Shown here in pieces: positions 20,543 to 28,840 of a DNA stretch of 45,285 nt. The notes beneath the pieces were generated by a model, which saw nothing but the letters and a program-made list of their open reading frames with translations, made no database searches and was not told the origin of the DNA. The stretch is from Clostridiales bacterium (GTDB taxonomy: Bacteria > Bacillota > Clostridia > Caldicoprobacterales > UBA3941), in NCBI GenBank assembly GCA_012518535.1, contig JAAYRX010000196.1, positions 1 to 45,285 of the forward strand, in the 5' to 3' direction. Within the stretch, counting starts at the first letter, position 1, and every line of letters starts with the position of its first letter. A program made the position numbers and the translations under genes.

Positions 20543-21220
20543 TTAAAGCAAACCCCTCTCGGCAAAGCTGGTATATCTATCCCCCGCAACTATAATATGG
20601 TCTAAAACCTTTATGGAAATACTATCAAGGGCAGTAATAATCTTTTGGGTGACGCTGATATCAGCCCTTGAAGGGTTGATGCTGCCTCCCGGATGATTAT
20701 GGGCAAGTATAACGCTGCTGGCCTGGTGTCTTAGGGCGGTTTCCACTATGAGCCTGGGATATATGGCAGCTTCGTTGATAGTCCCCTCATGGACCATATC
20801 CGCATGATTTACCCTGTTCTGTGTGTCCAAACATATGACATAGAAGACCTCATAAATATGTCCCACCAATAGGGATTTAGCGTATTCTCCCGCCTTTGAA
20901 GAGCTGTTGATTATGGGCTTATCACCCCATTTACCCAGGAAGTATCTCCTGGATAGGGATGGGATGAGGGAAACCAGGACGGCGGTTTTCTCCGATACCT
21001 TACACCTTCTTGCTATATCCTTGGCATCGGCTTCAAAGAGTCCTGCCAGCGATCCAAATTCCTCAATCATCCTATGGGCCAGGTCATTGGTATCCATCCT
21101 TGGGATGGCGTAGAATAATAGTAGCTCCAGTACCTGATGGTCCTCAAAGGCATCCAATCCTTCTGACAGAAATCTTTGTCTTACCCTTTGTCTGTGGCCA
21201 GCATGAAGATTTTTACTCAT
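20543..21220 (-). CDS. radC: RadC-family (JAB/MPN) DNA repair protein
   Basis: HRQRVRQRFLSEGLDAFEDHQVLELLLFYAIPR, SSVILAHNHPGGSINPSRADISVT metal-binding motif, DHIIVAGDRYTSFAERG. Start proposed at MSKNLHAGHRQR. Confidence 0.9.
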   Translation of the reverse strand: MSKNLHAGHRQRVRQRFLSEGLDAFEDHQVLELLLFYAIPRMDTNDLAHRMIEEFGSLAGLFEADAKDIARRCKVSEKTAVLVSLIPSLSRRYFLGKWGDKPIINSSSKAGEYAKSLLVGHIYEVFYVICLDTQNRVNHADMVHEGTINEAAIYPRLIVETALRHQASSVILAHNHPGGSINPSRADISVTQKIITALDSISIKVLDHIIVAGDRYTSFAERGLL

Positions 21221-21433
21221 AGATACAATTAGTCCTTTCGGCAATATCATTGTTATAAAATTAGTTCTACAATACCGGCCAAATTCCTTCAAAAAACGTT
21301 AACTATTTATAGTTTAGCCTCATGTGCCAGTTCATTGTCTTAGTTAATGGGTTTATAGATATGGAGATGACTGCATTGATTTTGCAATTGGAAGCAGGAA
21401 AGTTTCAGATTAGAGCAAATCAACAAACATTAG

Positions 21434-21470
21434 AAAAGAGCCCGGGGCTTTCTACCCTTAAGGCTCTCTA
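21434..21470 (-). terminator. Candidate terminator of the sipW/tasA-like operon
   Basis: Minus strand AGAGCCttaaGGGtagaaagcCCCgGGCTCTTTTCT downstream of the 21513 stop. Confidence 0.55.
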
Positions 21471-21512
21471 TTATATAATCATCCCCAATGGGCAGGGGAT
21501 TATTATATTCGG

Positions 21513-22211
21513 CTATTTCTTTCTCTTCCAGGCAAGCCCAATTCCAAGACCCAACAACCCTAATCCCAGTCCGTAGAACCCCATGGGAATCACATCCCCG
21601 GTCTTGGGCGGGGCAGGTTTATCCTGATCATCTGGATCTGGCTTATCAGGTTCAGGTTCTTCGGGTTTGGGTTTGTCAGGTTCTGGTTCAGCCGCTTGAG
21701 CTATGAATATCCATTTTACATTCACTGATTTGCCTTGGAATTCGTTCCCTGTTTCGGGTCCAGGTAGATGAACCACCGCCTTAAGCACCTGGCTGTCCGA
21801 TACATCAAACTTACCCAAACTGGTATTAGCTGCAGCAAAATCTTTCATAGATCCTGAATATATCTCTTCCCTCCCCAGGTATACCGTCAGCAGAAGCTGT
21901 TTGAACAGATCAGCTTCACCTTCCTTGGGAATCTTGCTCACTCGCTCGGTTCTCATAAAAAGTTCAAAGGGGGCTATGTATTTGTTCTCTATTGTAAGGT
22001 TGGCTTCATAAGTATCACCGGGATTTAGCTTAGTAAGATTGAACAGCCTTCTGGATTCCGGAATAATCTCCAAACCTTTATCCCTACCTACCAATACCAA
22101 ATCCTTTGCATAGCTTATATTCATCCCATAGGAAACCATATAACCAATTATCAGCGAAATGATACCTATAAGTATTATAGTTTTGGATGATAACCCTTTT
22201 ATACCTTCCAT
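21513..22211 (-). CDS. Secreted, surface-anchored TasA/camelysin-operon protein with LPXTG-like (PPKTGD) C-terminal sorting signal
   Basis: N-terminal TM; middle region LNPGDTYEANLTIENKYIAPFELFMRTERVS; proline/acidic repeats EPEPDKPKPEEPEPDKPDPDDQDKP; C-term PPKTGD-hydrophobic-AWKRKK. Confidence 0.7.
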   Translation of the reverse strand: MEGIKGLSSKTIILIGIISLIIGYMVSYGMNISYAKDLVLVGRDKGLEIIPESRRLFNLTKLNPGDTYEANLTIENKYIAPFELFMRTERVSKIPKEGEADLFKQLLLTVYLGREEIYSGSMKDFAAANTSLGKFDVSDSQVLKAVVHLPGPETGNEFQGKSVNVKWIFIAQAAEPEPDKPKPEEPEPDKPDPDDQDKPAPPKTGDVIPMGFYGLGLGLLGLGIGLAWKRKK

Positions 22212-22292
22212 TTCCCGCCCTCCTTTGAAGGGATATCAGGGGGGCAAAGCCCCCCTAGATCAATAAATTAGCTAATGGCAAATCTCATAATA

Positions 22293-22883
22293 TTAATTTT
22301 GTGGTCTCTCTACCTCGTATGGAAGACCATTCCATCCATCTGCATTTTTGTATGCTTTATGTGTTACTTGAATTGCTTCGGCGTCTACCTTTAATTCAAA
22401 TTTAGCGTTCTGGAATTTATTATCCATTTTGGATTCATCAAAGCAAAGCTTATTGATTATAGGTTTTGTTTCAGCGCCTGGTTGTAGGATCTTCGTGTAG
22501 TACCACCATCCCTCTTTTTCTACCCAATAGGTCTCATAACGATTACCACTCTTTTTCTGTTTTTTTAGTATATCATATTTTGCGACATTGTCGGTATTAG
22601 CATCCTCTTGGGTACCTTCCCATATGGAGGTTAGTTTCACTCTTAGATAAGCCCTTTTGTTCCCCGTGTTCTTAAAGGTGATATCCCCTTCAAAACAATC
22701 ACCCGGGTTGAGATACGTGTTTTGTTTTAAACCCTTAAGACCATTATTAACTTCGACTTTGATTGTGCCTGCCTTATACTCAATATTGGCCCTAGCTGTA
22801 CCTGTAAACCAGGCCATGGTTCCTCCGGCCACCAACAAAGCCACTAATGCAAACGCAGTTAGTATTACAACCTTTCTTTTCAT
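22293..22883 (-). CDS. TasA/CalY-like protein with SipW-dependent-type signal peptide
   Basis: MKRKVVILTAFALVALLVAGGTMAWFTGTARANIEYKAGTIKVEV; LNPGDCFEGDITFKNTGNKRAYLRVKL. Confidence 0.82.
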   Translation of the reverse strand: MKRKVVILTAFALVALLVAGGTMAWFTGTARANIEYKAGTIKVEVNNGLKGLKQNTYLNPGDCFEGDITFKNTGNKRAYLRVKLTSIWEGTQEDANTDNVAKYDILKKQKKSGNRYETYWVEKEGWWYYTKILQPGAETKPIINKLCFDESKMDNKFQNAKFELKVDAEAIQVTHKAYKNADGWNGLPYEVERPQN

Positions 22884-22961
22884 GTTTATTCCTCCCAGAT
22901 TTTTTTATTTCCAATAGGTCTCTACCTATGGATTACAAATTTGGTTGGGGATGGTAAGTGA

Positions 22962-23534
22962 TCAATCCAGATCCCATGCCTCTTCCCATGTTTCACCGGA
23001 GCCTTGTATTCCTTCAGCCGCTACCTTTAGAGTAAATGTCTCATCCGCATATTCAGGCTCCAACTTTTCAAACCTGATGCTTATTTTTAGAGGATTGGTA
23101 GTTTCATCCTTAGCTAAAGATGATTTATAGTAGTAATAACCATCTTTCGCCATCCTGTTTTCCCAATCAGGGTTATCGGCTAAATCCAGCACAATATTGG
23201 ATACCGAAAGGTTTGCATTGCTCCATTGGGGAATTAGTCTAACCCTAATATATGCGTCCTCACTACCAAGACTTTTTACACTGATATTTTTTTCATATGC
23301 TTGGTTTACTTCTATGCTGGTTATCTTTTTTTCCCCGGATTCTATAACTTCAACTTCCACAGTCGGCTCTTCTAAACTATCTACTGCTTGGGATGTATCC
23401 CCATTATCAGCTGAAGTTTTAACCTGTAATTTTATAACTATGGACTTATTATCAGTGAACCAGGCCATGGTTCCTCCGGCTACCAATATGGATACCAGTA
23501 TAAGAGTGGATAAGAGCATGAGTTTCCTTTTCAT
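22962..23534 (-). CDS. TasA/CalY-like protein with SipW-dependent-type signal peptide (second copy)
   Basis: MKRKLMLLSTLILVSILVAGGTMAWFTDNKS; NISVKSLGSEDAYIRVRLIPQW. Confidence 0.82.
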   Translation of the reverse strand: MKRKLMLLSTLILVSILVAGGTMAWFTDNKSIVIKLQVKTSADNGDTSQAVDSLEEPTVEVEVIESGEKKITSIEVNQAYEKNISVKSLGSEDAYIRVRLIPQWSNANLSVSNIVLDLADNPDWENRMAKDGYYYYKSSLAKDETTNPLKISIRFEKLEPEYADETFTLKVAAEGIQGSGETWEEAWDLD

Positions 23535-23576
23535 ACACATCTTCCTCCATGATCCCTCAGTATCATATTTGTATGA

Positions 23577-24164
23577 TCAATGTGGATCCTTAAGTTCAAC
23601 CGTCTGTTGGCTAGGCCCATGGGGTTTTCTCTTCCTTGCAAGTATCATGGGAACTATCAGCCATATTGCTCCTACAACTACCAAGGCAATAATGCCATAA
23701 ATGGAACTTAGGAATCTAAACACCATTCCTATGTAGGGGATAAAGAATACTACCTTGCCTATTATTCGCTCACCCTCAAGGGGTAGCGGGTCATCCGTAG
23801 TGTTGGCGTCACCCTTGGTTATAAAGGTCTTTCCCTGATCACGGACCTCCATAACCCTATGGGTTACTTTAGTGGAATTCCCAGCGCCGTAATATGTTAT
23901 TATGTCTCCTTCTTCTATTTCCCGTGCCTCCGACTCCTTAACAATTATCATTGAATCAACCTTGATGGTGGGGCTCATACTACCGCTGTCTACTATGTAT
24001 AATCTATGACCCAATAACATGGGCTCCTTCCCTGTAAACCTTGATTGAGCTGTAACAAATATAAGGCCAACCATAACTACCATAAATAAGGTAAACAGTA
24101 TATTGCTCAATATCTTCTTTAGCCTTGCTCTTGCTTCAGCTTTTCTTCTCTCGGTTCTTGTCAT
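23577..24164 (-). CDS. sipW: Type I signal peptidase, SipW (ER-type) family
   Basis: YIVDSGSMSPTIKVDSMIIVKESEAREIEEGDIITYYG, VTHRVMEV, FITKGDANTTDDPLPLEGERIIGKVVFFIPYIG. Confidence 0.9.
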   Translation of the reverse strand: MTRTERRKAEARARLKKILSNILFTLFMVVMVGLIFVTAQSRFTGKEPMLLGHRLYIVDSGSMSPTIKVDSMIIVKESEAREIEEGDIITYYGAGNSTKVTHRVMEVRDQGKTFITKGDANTTDDPLPLEGERIIGKVVFFIPYIGMVFRFLSSIYGIIALVVVGAIWLIVPMILARKRKPHGPSQQTVELKDPH

Positions 24165-24956
24165 TTAAAACCCCACCTTGAAAGTATTTTTCATTTCATC
24201 ATAGTGGTAAAGCTCTTCAACTTTTTTTCGTTTGTTTGTTATAACTATCTTCTTTTCGCTTTCATCGACACTTATTGTGACTTTTGCTGTACTGCCCCCC
24301 TTAACCACAAAGTCCATTGGGACTATTTCCTTTATCCTGTATTTCCCATACTTTAAACCTTCCAGGGTTAAGCTGCTGTTTGAGGTAAGTGACATCGTGT
24401 ACTCGGTTCCATCGGGTCCATATATGTAAAAGTCAAATTCCCTGTTTTTGTCTTCCGACTTCCCTTTTTCCAACTTCAGTTTTATGGTTAGTTTTCCGTC
24501 ATTTGATATATCTTTAATTGGTTCATTAATGGGGATATTAGGTTCTACTACTTCAAGATTCTCCACTTTCGAACTCGCCTCTTCGAGTTTTGCTGTTTCT
24601 GGCACTTGCTCTTCAGAGATTTGCTCCTCCTGTACTTGCTCTTCTTCCTGTTCTTGCTCATTTAATTTCTGCCCTTTGGGGGCTGTATCGACGGGTTCCT
24701 CTTTTTCAGTTTCCTTTTCTGTAGACGATTCTTCCGCTTCGATTGTCCCCTCGCTATTGTCTGGCATCTCATCCACAGCTTCGGTAACCTCTTCGATATG
24801 ACCGGATATCTCATCTACGGCGTCAATAGCATCCTGATCAATTGCATCTTCTTCTGCTTGTGCTTTTGGTTCCTCCGCCAGAATACCAGCTCCTACGGTG
24901 AGTAACATGGTAACTACCATTATGGATATTCCAAATATTTTAAAAGTATTCCTCAT
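24165..24956 (-). CDS. Secreted protein with long acidic low-complexity region and C-terminal SpaA/CnaB-like beta domain; first gene of the sipW operon
   Basis: Signal peptide MRNTFKIFGISIMVVTMLLTVGAGILA; Glu-rich linker (EEEQVQEEQISEEQVPE); C-terminal YGPDGTEYTMSLTSNSSLTLEGLKYGKYRIKEIVPMDFVVKGG resembles SpaA-like domains. Confidence 0.65.
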   Translation of the reverse strand: MRNTFKIFGISIMVVTMLLTVGAGILAEEPKAQAEEDAIDQDAIDAVDEISGHIEEVTEAVDEMPDNSEGTIEAEESSTEKETEKEEPVDTAPKGQKLNEQEQEEEQVQEEQISEEQVPETAKLEEASSKVENLEVVEPNIPINEPIKDISNDGKLTIKLKLEKGKSEDKNREFDFYIYGPDGTEYTMSLTSNSSLTLEGLKYGKYRIKEIVPMDFVVKGGSTAKVTISVDESEKKIVITNKRKKVEELYHYDEMKNTFKVGF

Positions 24957-25185
24957 CCAGGGTTCACCCCCCTAAAATGTCTATTTAAATCATGTGTGTG
25001 TGTTTTATGTGCTTGCAGTAGCTTAATTATAGGTTTTCTTAAGGTTTTTTCACAATCCTCATAAGTCCACTTTGAGTGCCACCAACGGCTAGATTAGGAC
25101 TTACCCCTTTGGTATTATAGTTCGGATTCCAATTATACTTTGGTAGTAGACCTATGGTACAAAAGTATACCTTAGTACTTCTTCT

Positions 25186-25216
25186 ACATAAAAAATTCGA
25201 TGGCATAGCCACCGAA
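25186..25216 (-). terminator. Terminator downstream of the two-component system
   Basis: Minus strand TTCGgTGGC-tat-GCCAtCGAA followed by TTTTTT. Confidence 0.7.
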
Positions 25217-25292
25217 CCGTAATTTTTGTATTTTTATCATCCGGATACCGTATAATACCAAATAATAAAATCCCAGACTACCATATGAAATA

Positions 25293-25907
25293 TTACATTA
25301 TATGATGATTATTAACATATAAGGCTGCCTGAGTCCTATCGGAAAGGCCCAGCTTGGTCAATATTCGGCTAACATGCTTCTTCACAGTGTACTCGGTTAT
25401 AAATAGGTTTTCAGCAATCTCTTTATTACTGGAGCCCTTTCCCAGCTCCTTTAAGACATCCTGTTCTCTGGCCGTCAGATTATCTCCCATTAGCATATCC
25501 CTTTCATTGAGTATCATCTCCATGATGCCGGGATCATAATATTTACGACCTCGACTGACCATCTTTATTCCCAGTAATATTTCCTCCGGATAGGCATGCT
25601 TTAATATATATCCGTCTACATCAAGACTTTCCGCCCTGGCAAAATCATCTGAATACAAGGAAGAGGTCAGAATTATGAATTTACATTCTTTTTCTTCCTC
25701 CCTGATCCTTGGGATTATGTCCAGGCCATTCTCCTTCCCCAACCTTATATCCAAAAGTACTATATCCGGGTTTTGTTCCATTATCTTTTTTTCAGCCCCA
25801 TCTTTGGAAGTAGCTTGTTCAACCGAACCTATGATGGACTCCGAGGATAATATGCCAATCAATCCTTCTATTACCAAAGGATGATCATCGACAACAAGCA
25901 ATTTCAT
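25293..25907 (-). CDS. NarL/LuxR-family response regulator
   Basis: Receiver MKLLVVDDHPLVIEGL...IVLLDIRLGKENG...ILTSS; HTH LTAREQDVLKELGKGSSNKEIAENLFITEYTVKKHVSRILTKLGLSDRTQAA. Confidence 0.93.
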   Translation of the reverse strand: MKLLVVDDHPLVIEGLIGILSSESIIGSVEQATSKDGAEKKIMEQNPDIVLLDIRLGKENGLDIIPRIREEEKECKFIILTSSLYSDDFARAESLDVDGYILKHAYPEEILLGIKMVSRGRKYYDPGIMEMILNERDMLMGDNLTAREQDVLKELGKGSSNKEIAENLFITEYTVKKHVSRILTKLGLSDRTQAALYVNNHHIM

Positions 25908-27220
25908 ATGGCTGATCCCTCCAGATTCTCACTGTATTCTATGCTTGCAGGTATCCTTATTTGAATCCTGGTCTGCCTGCCTAATTTGCTATCTATATAG
26001 AATTCTCCGTTAAAGGAATATACCAAGCTTTCCATGTTTCGAAGGCCAAGGCCTATACCCATACTTTTTGACACGCTATCAGTATCAAAGCCTCTGCCAT
26101 CATCGACTATCGATATGCTTGTATAAGGATGTTCCATACTCAATGTCACCTCTAAATGTTGACAATTACCGTGTCGTACCGCATTTCCTGTTCCTTCACA
26201 TATTATTCGGTATATCGCCCTCTTGAGCCGGCCGGAGATTATATCCTCGTTTCCGGTTATTGATGCACTAACCACTATTGAATGAATCCTTCCCATGTTA
26301 TCCAGATATTCCTTTATCACGCTGGAAAAAGGCTTTATCCCTCTCTTTCTTGAGCTAAGATTGTAGATAATTGAACGCAATTCAGTCATAGCCTGATCTA
26401 CGGATCTTCTCAGCAGCTCAAGTTGGACTTTTAGTTCATGATTTTCCTTTCCATATATTCTTGTTATGGTTGTAATGCTGCATACAAGGCTAAAAAGCCT
26501 CTGGGATACGGTATCATGGATTTCGTTGGCAATCCGGTTTTGCTCCCCTATTATAATCAGGCGGTTTTCCGCTTTTCTATGATCTTGATCTTCCAATATC
26601 GCACCTAAAAAATCTGACAAAAAAGGCAGCTGGGCAATACATAGTTCATAATCCTGGCATTTCATTTCTGTCTGTACCCCCAAGATACCATAGTTCTTTA
26701 CAGCCGATCTTATATTCATTGCTAGAAATCTCATCCCCCGGATATCAAATACCATGGGTTTATCCTGGTTTTGTATACTATTCCATTGGGCTGCCAGATA
26801 GTGTTTAATTGTATTCTTTATGCGGATATCGGTGTCTTTATGAAGCCAAATCTGACCCTCTTTTCCCCGGCCTATCTCAACTTCATGTGATTCTGCAATC
26901 CATACAAAGGCCAGGGATGATTTGGTTAAATTCGAGGCATAATGGGAAAAGCTACTGCAGGGATAGCCTATGGAGGTTTCTGAATAAGGAGTATTTATAA
27001 ATCGATAAAGGGTCATAATAAGTTCCAGAGATTCCCTATACACCCTGTTGCTATATTGTAAAGCTTGAACTTCACGAATTAGCTCATGGGTTTCCATACC
27101 CAACACCTTAAGTTGGTCCCTATCCTCCAAAACGCTACCCTTATTTGATTTGAACAATCTGCTCCCTAAATCAATAATTAAACTTTTCAATTTGTTTGAC
27201 ATGTCAAAACCACTTTCCAT
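25904..27220 (-). CDS. Soluble sensor histidine kinase (NarX/HisKA_3 type), probable GAF-like input domain
   Basis: NRIANEIHDTVSQRLFSLVCSI (H-box), IVDDGRGFD and GIGLGLRNMESL (G1/G2); no clear TM segment; 4-nt overlap with the regulator gene. Confidence 0.88.
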   Translation of the reverse strand: MESGFDMSNKLKSLIIDLGSRLFKSNKGSVLEDRDQLKVLGMETHELIREVQALQYSNRVYRESLELIMTLYRFINTPYSETSIGYPCSSFSHYASNLTKSSLAFVWIAESHEVEIGRGKEGQIWLHKDTDIRIKNTIKHYLAAQWNSIQNQDKPMVFDIRGMRFLAMNIRSAVKNYGILGVQTEMKCQDYELCIAQLPFLSDFLGAILEDQDHRKAENRLIIIGEQNRIANEIHDTVSQRLFSLVCSITTITRIYGKENHELKVQLELLRRSVDQAMTELRSIIYNLSSRKRGIKPFSSVIKEYLDNMGRIHSIVVSASITGNEDIISGRLKRAIYRIICEGTGNAVRHGNCQHLEVTLSMEHPYTSISIVDDGRGFDTDSVSKSMGIGLGLRNMESLVYSFNGEFYIDSKLGRQTRIQIRIPASIEYSENLEGSAI

Positions 27221-27545
27221 CCACTCGGTAACCCAGTGATTTATTATGTATTTTATATCTATAATTTGGTGTTTTCAGTCTGTTCATCTCCAAAATAGCG
27301 GCTTGTCTTAAATCTTTAGGGCCTAATAGTATATCTAGAAAAGTTGTGTCTTAGTTTGATATCTTTTTGCAGATAGTTTACCGTAACCTAATAATTAGTT
27401 AAAACCCTTTTTAACACCTTTATTTCCCATAGTATTTCCAAAAGAATCGTTTTACGATTTCTCTAGTTTTGTAGTACAATGCGACCTAATTTTTACCAAT
27501 AATTGTCGTTTTTATGACAGTCTTGGTATAACCCAATAAAAAGGG

Positions 27546-27587
27546 CAAAAAAATCCCCAGCTTATTAAAAAGCTGAGGATTTTTTCA
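27546..27587 (-). terminator. Terminator downstream of malic enzyme
   Basis: aaaaaatccccagctt-attaaa-aagctgaggatttttt hairpin with flanking A/T runs. Confidence 0.8.
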
Positions 27588-27601
27588 ATATTGCCATAGA
27601 G

Positions 27602-28774
27602 CTAGATTCTGGCTACTCCCGAATCTCTGGCAGCTTTGGCTACTGCCTTTGCAACCGCCGGGGCTACCCTTTCATCAAATGCTGCCGGTATGATATGGTC
27701 TTCTTTTAGTTGGTCTTCCCCTATGAGGGCAGCTATCGCCTGGGCTGCGGCTATCTTCATTTTATCGTTTATGTCGCTTGCCCTTACATCCAGAGCTCCC
27801 CTAAATACACCCGGGAAGGCTAAAACATTGTTTATCTGGTTGGCAAAATCAGATCTTCCGGTCCCTACCACCCTTGCTCCTGCCTCCTTGGCAAGGTCCG
27901 GCATTATCTCCGGTACAGGGTTGGCCATGGCAAATACTATTGCATCCTTGGCCATGGTTTTAATCATATCCTGGGTTAAGACGTTTGGGGCTGATACCCC
28001 TATAAACACATCTGCCCCCACTATTACATCCTTTAGCATACCTTTTTTCTTTTGGGGGTTGGTTATCTTTGCCATAGCCGCCTTCTCAGCATCCAAGCCT
28101 TCCATCCCATCATAGATGGCGCCCTGGATATCGCAGGCTATAACGTTCTTAAGGCCCATACTCATAAGCAGCCTGGTTATGGCAGTGCCCGCAGCTCCCA
28201 GACCGTTGACTATAACCTTTATATCCCTTATATCCTTACCTACGATCTTTAAGGCGTTTATCATAGCCGCCAGGACTACGATAGCCGTCCCATGCTGGTC
28301 ATCGTGAAATATGGGTATATCGCACTCCTCTTTGAGCCTTCTTTCGATTTCAAAGCACCTGGGTGCGGATATGTCCTCCAGGTTTACACCCCCAAAACTA
28401 CCTGAAATAAGTTTTATGGTTTTGACTATCTCATCAACATCCTTGGACCTTATGCAAAGGGGAAAAGCGTCAACATCGGCAAAGGCCTTGAACAAGACAG
28501 ATTTACCCTCCATAACCGGCATACCGGCTTCCGGACCTATATCCCCTAAACCGAGGACCGCAGTCCCATCGGTGACAACAGCCACCATATTCCACCTTCT
28601 CGTATATTCGTAGGATAGATTTACATCATCCTTTATGGCCAGGCAAGGTTCTGCTACCCCAGGTGTATAGGCTAAGGAAAGGTCCCTGCTATTGTTTACC
28701 TCTACGGTATTTTTTACTTCAATCTTCCCCTTCCACTGTCTGTGCAGCTTTAGAGCTTCCTTCTTTATATCCAT
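27602..28774 (-). CDS. NAD(P)-dependent malic enzyme
   Basis: SLAYTPGVAEPCLAI, VTDGTAVLGLGDIGPEAGMPVMEGKSVLFKAFADVDAFPLCI, FHDDQHGTAIVVLAA, VFAMANPVPEIMPD. Confidence 0.95.
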   Translation of the reverse strand: MDIKKEALKLHRQWKGKIEVKNTVEVNNSRDLSLAYTPGVAEPCLAIKDDVNLSYEYTRRWNMVAVVTDGTAVLGLGDIGPEAGMPVMEGKSVLFKAFADVDAFPLCIRSKDVDEIVKTIKLISGSFGGVNLEDISAPRCFEIERRLKEECDIPIFHDDQHGTAIVVLAAMINALKIVGKDIRDIKVIVNGLGAAGTAITRLLMSMGLKNVIACDIQGAIYDGMEGLDAEKAAMAKITNPQKKKGMLKDVIVGADVFIGVSAPNVLTQDMIKTMAKDAIVFAMANPVPEIMPDLAKEAGARVVGTGRSDFANQINNVLAFPGVFRGALDVRASDINDKMKIAAAQAIAALIGEDQLKEDHIIPAAFDERVAPAVAKAVAKAARDSGVARI

Positions 28775-28840
28775 TATAGGCTCCCTCCCGCTTCTTTCAT
28801 TAAAGAAGTTTCAATAAACTCCATTATTTATGGATAATGC

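Noticed and set aside
21322-21576. 84-aa plus-strand ORF
   Set aside because: Overlaps terminator hairpins and the end of the PPKTGD gene; no family signature.
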